Part shown: positions 11,753-12,978 of the stretch, one piece after another
How the letters are laid out: every line of letters starts with the position of its first letter
How positions within the stretch are numbered: position 1 is the stretch's first letter
Assembly (NCBI GenBank): GCA_030615365.1
Contig: JAUWZM010000069.1
Location: 1-12,978 of the forward strand
Source: Candidatus Aerophobota bacterium
GTDB lineage: Bacteria; Aerophobota; Aerophobia; Aerophobales; B3-G15
Direction of reading: 5' to 3'
Length of the DNA: 12,978 nucleotides
The notes under the pieces: model-generated
Told to the model about the DNA's origin: nothing
The model's database searches: none
Seen by the model: only the letters and a program-made list of their open reading frames with translations
Position numbers and translations under genes: made by a program

Positions 11753-12978
11753 AGTGGTTGAAATTTTTATTTATAGTATTGATGGTGGGAGTAATCGCAG
11801 GGATTCCTTCTTTAAATTGGGCTACTCAAACTACCCCCATTGAGGAGAAGGTTATTTCTCTGGATTTCAAGGATGCTCCTCTTTCTGATGTCCTCAGGTT
11901 AATTTCTACGCAAACGGGCATTGGTATAATTATTGAACCAGGAGTTAAGGGAATAGTAACTGCCAGGTTTGAGAAACCTATCCCTGTTCTCAGAGCGCTC
12001 GATATTATATTGGAAACAAATGACTGCAAATATGAGATAAAGGATAATATTATTAAGGTAGCCCCTATTGTTTCTCTTTTGGAGGAGAAGACTTTCTTTC
12101 TTCGCTATGCCTTAGCTCCCTCCCTTGAGGATTCAGTTTTCTCTTTTCTATCCCCTCGAGGAGCTTTAGAGATAAACTCTGAGAATAATTTTATTCAGGT
12201 ACAAGATACCTCATTAGTGATAGAGAAAATAACTACATTCATTTCCCAGGTTGATACTGTAGCTTCTCAAATGCAAACCAGGAGTTTCTCCCTTCAATAC
12301 GCCTTAGCGGAGAATGTGGCAGAAGTGCTGAAGAAAGACATCTCTGAGCAGGGAAGCATTGAGGTGAGCCCATCCTCTAACTCTATTGTCATTAATGATA
12401 CCTCTTATACTCTCTTGAAGCTCTCCTCTCTTATCGTAAGTTTGGATACATTTCAGCCCCAGCAAAGACTCTTTCAGTTAAGGTTCGCCATTTCATCTCA
12501 TATTCTTCCCTTAATCAAACCAAATCTTTCTCCCAAGGGATCCCTTAGCCTATATGAAGGAAATAGAATTGTGGTGACAGATGCACCCTTCTATCTTGAA
12601 AAGATAGGGGAATCCATTGCTAATTTGGATAAATTCTCTGTGTGTCTGAAGGAAGAGGAGTTTGTTATTCACTATCTAAGGTTAGAGGATATATTACCTG
12701 AAATCAGGTCTTATCTTTCTGCTGAGGGCTCTCTTAAAGTAAATGAGGAGGTAAACTCTGTGTTAGTAGAAGATGCCTCCTATCCTCTTTCTCGGATTGA
12801 TGATTTCATTGGCAGGAAAGATATCTTCATCCCTCAGAAAAGACTCTTTCAGTTAAGGTTCGCCATTTCATCTCATATTCTTCCCTTAATCAAACCAAAT
12901 CTTTCTCCCAAGGGATCCCTTAGCCTATATGAAGGAAATAGAATTGTGGTGACAGATGCACCCTTCTATCTTGAAAAG
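11749..12978 (+). CDS. pilQ: Type IV pilus secretin PilQ, N-terminal part (runs off the edge)
   Basis: Secretins form the outer-membrane pore for the pilus. 410 codons are present without a stop; the membrane-spanning secretin domain lies beyond the edge. Residues 1-25 are a likely Sec signal peptide (KWLKFLFIVLMVGVIAG core, possible cleavage after Ala25). Residues 34-106 match an N0/STN domain (ISLDFKDAPLSDVLRLIS..., GIGIIIEP, KYEIKDNIIKVAP). At least five tandem ~62-residue units follow, starting near residues 115, 179, 241, 304 and 366, each with the secretin_N/NolW pattern (F-x-L-x-Y-A, then G-x-(I/L)-x-V, N-x-I-x-V-x-D, I-x-x-(L/F)-I-x-x-x-D). Units 3 and 5 are identical. The ATG overlaps the pilP stop (ATGA). 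Its place after pilMNOP supports PilQ rather than a type II or III secretin. Confidence 0.85.
   Translation, partial: MKWLKFLFIVLMVGVIAGIPSLNWATQTTPIEEKVISLDFKDAPLSDVLRLISTQTGIGIIIEPGVKGIVTARFEKPIPVLRALDIILETNDCKYEIKDNIIKVAPIVSLLEEKTFFLRYALAPSLEDSVFSFLSPRGALEINSENNFIQVQDTSLVIEKITTFISQVDTVASQMQTRSFSLQYALAENVAEVLKKDISEQGSIEVSPSSNSIVINDTSYTLLKLSSLIVSLDTFQPQQRLFQLRFAISSHILPLIKPNLSPKGSLSLYEGNRIVVTDAPFYLEKIGESIANLDKFSVCLKEEEFVIHYLRLEDILPEIRSYLSAEGSLKVNEEVNSVLVEDASYPLSRIDDFIGRKDIFIPQKRLFQLRFAISSHILPLIKPNLSPKGSLSLYEGNRIVVTDAPFYLEK
12464..12603 (+). repeat. First copy of a 140-base exact direct repeat in pilQ
   Basis: This stretch encodes the start of unit 3 (from Arg240, RLFQLRFAISSH...) and recurs without a mismatch 375 bases (125 codons) downstream. 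Identity starts at the unit border; base 12463 differs from 12838. Confidence 0.95.
12839..12978 (+). repeat. Second copy of the 140-base exact direct repeat in pilQ
   Basis: It encodes the start of unit 5 and is cut off by the window end, so the true length may be greater. The reading frame is kept because the 375-base offset is a multiple of three. Compared with the other units, which share only the fold pattern, exact identity points to a very recent duplication, a gene conversion or an assembly artefact. Confidence 0.95.

Noticed and set aside
1..12978. Defence system, prophage or toxin-antitoxin genes
   Set aside because: No integrase, nuclease, toxin or phage motifs are visible; all coding sequence is housekeeping or pilus-related.

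Overview
The window comes from an AT-rich bacterial chromosome, most likely a contig from an uncultivated diderm (two-membrane) bacterium. A PilMNOP set followed by a secretin implies an outer membrane. The gene order infA-rpmJ-rpsM-rpsK-rpsD-rpoA-rplQ is the common bacterial order, with rpsD inside the alpha operon, unlike Bacillus. McsA/McsB, best known from Firmicutes, is also present. This mix fits several uncultivated diderm phyla (Omnitrophota- or Aerophobota-like lineages are a guess); the sequence alone does not fix the phylum. All genes lie on the + strand.

Layout. 1-153: edge sequence and one end of an interspersed repeat. 154-4079: translation/transcription operon infA (IF-1), rpmJ (L36), rpsM (S13), rpsK (S11), rpsD (S4), a 128-base leader with three hairpins, rpoA (RNA polymerase alpha), rplQ (L17) and truA (tRNA pseudouridine synthase). 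4080-4437: a ~100-base MITE-like palindromic element with 10-base direct repeats, a possible promoter and repeat copy B. 4438-5995: mcsA-mcsB, the protein-arginine kinase and its zinc-finger activator. 5996-6243: repeat copy C. 6244-8717: tilS (tRNA-Ile lysidine synthetase), hisB (a lone histidine biosynthesis gene) and dtd (D-aminoacyl-tRNA deacylase). 8718-9054: repeat copy D. 9055-12978: pilM-pilN-pilO-pilP-pilQ, the type IV pilus alignment complex and the secretin, which runs off the right edge.

How the genes work together. The first block makes core ribosome and RNA polymerase parts plus a tRNA modifier. McsAB marks proteins with phosphoarginine for quality control. TilS and Dtd guard decoding accuracy. 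PilM (cytoplasmic), PilN and PilO (inner membrane), PilP (periplasm) and PilQ (outer-membrane pore) form one envelope-spanning machine, encoded with almost no gaps.

The most notable features are: (1) the secretin carries at least five tandem ~62-residue NolW/secretin_N-like units, and units 3 and 5 are identical over 140 bases, the second copy ending exactly at the window edge; (2) a modular inverted-repeat family, built on an 8-base period, sits in front of infA and in all three intergenic gaps longer than 200 bases, and it creates false N-terminal extensions of infA and tilS; (3) a separate ~100-base cloverleaf-like palindromic element follows truA; (4) the RNA polymerase alpha C-terminal domain has proline where the DNA-contacting arginine (R265 in E. 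coli) is expected.
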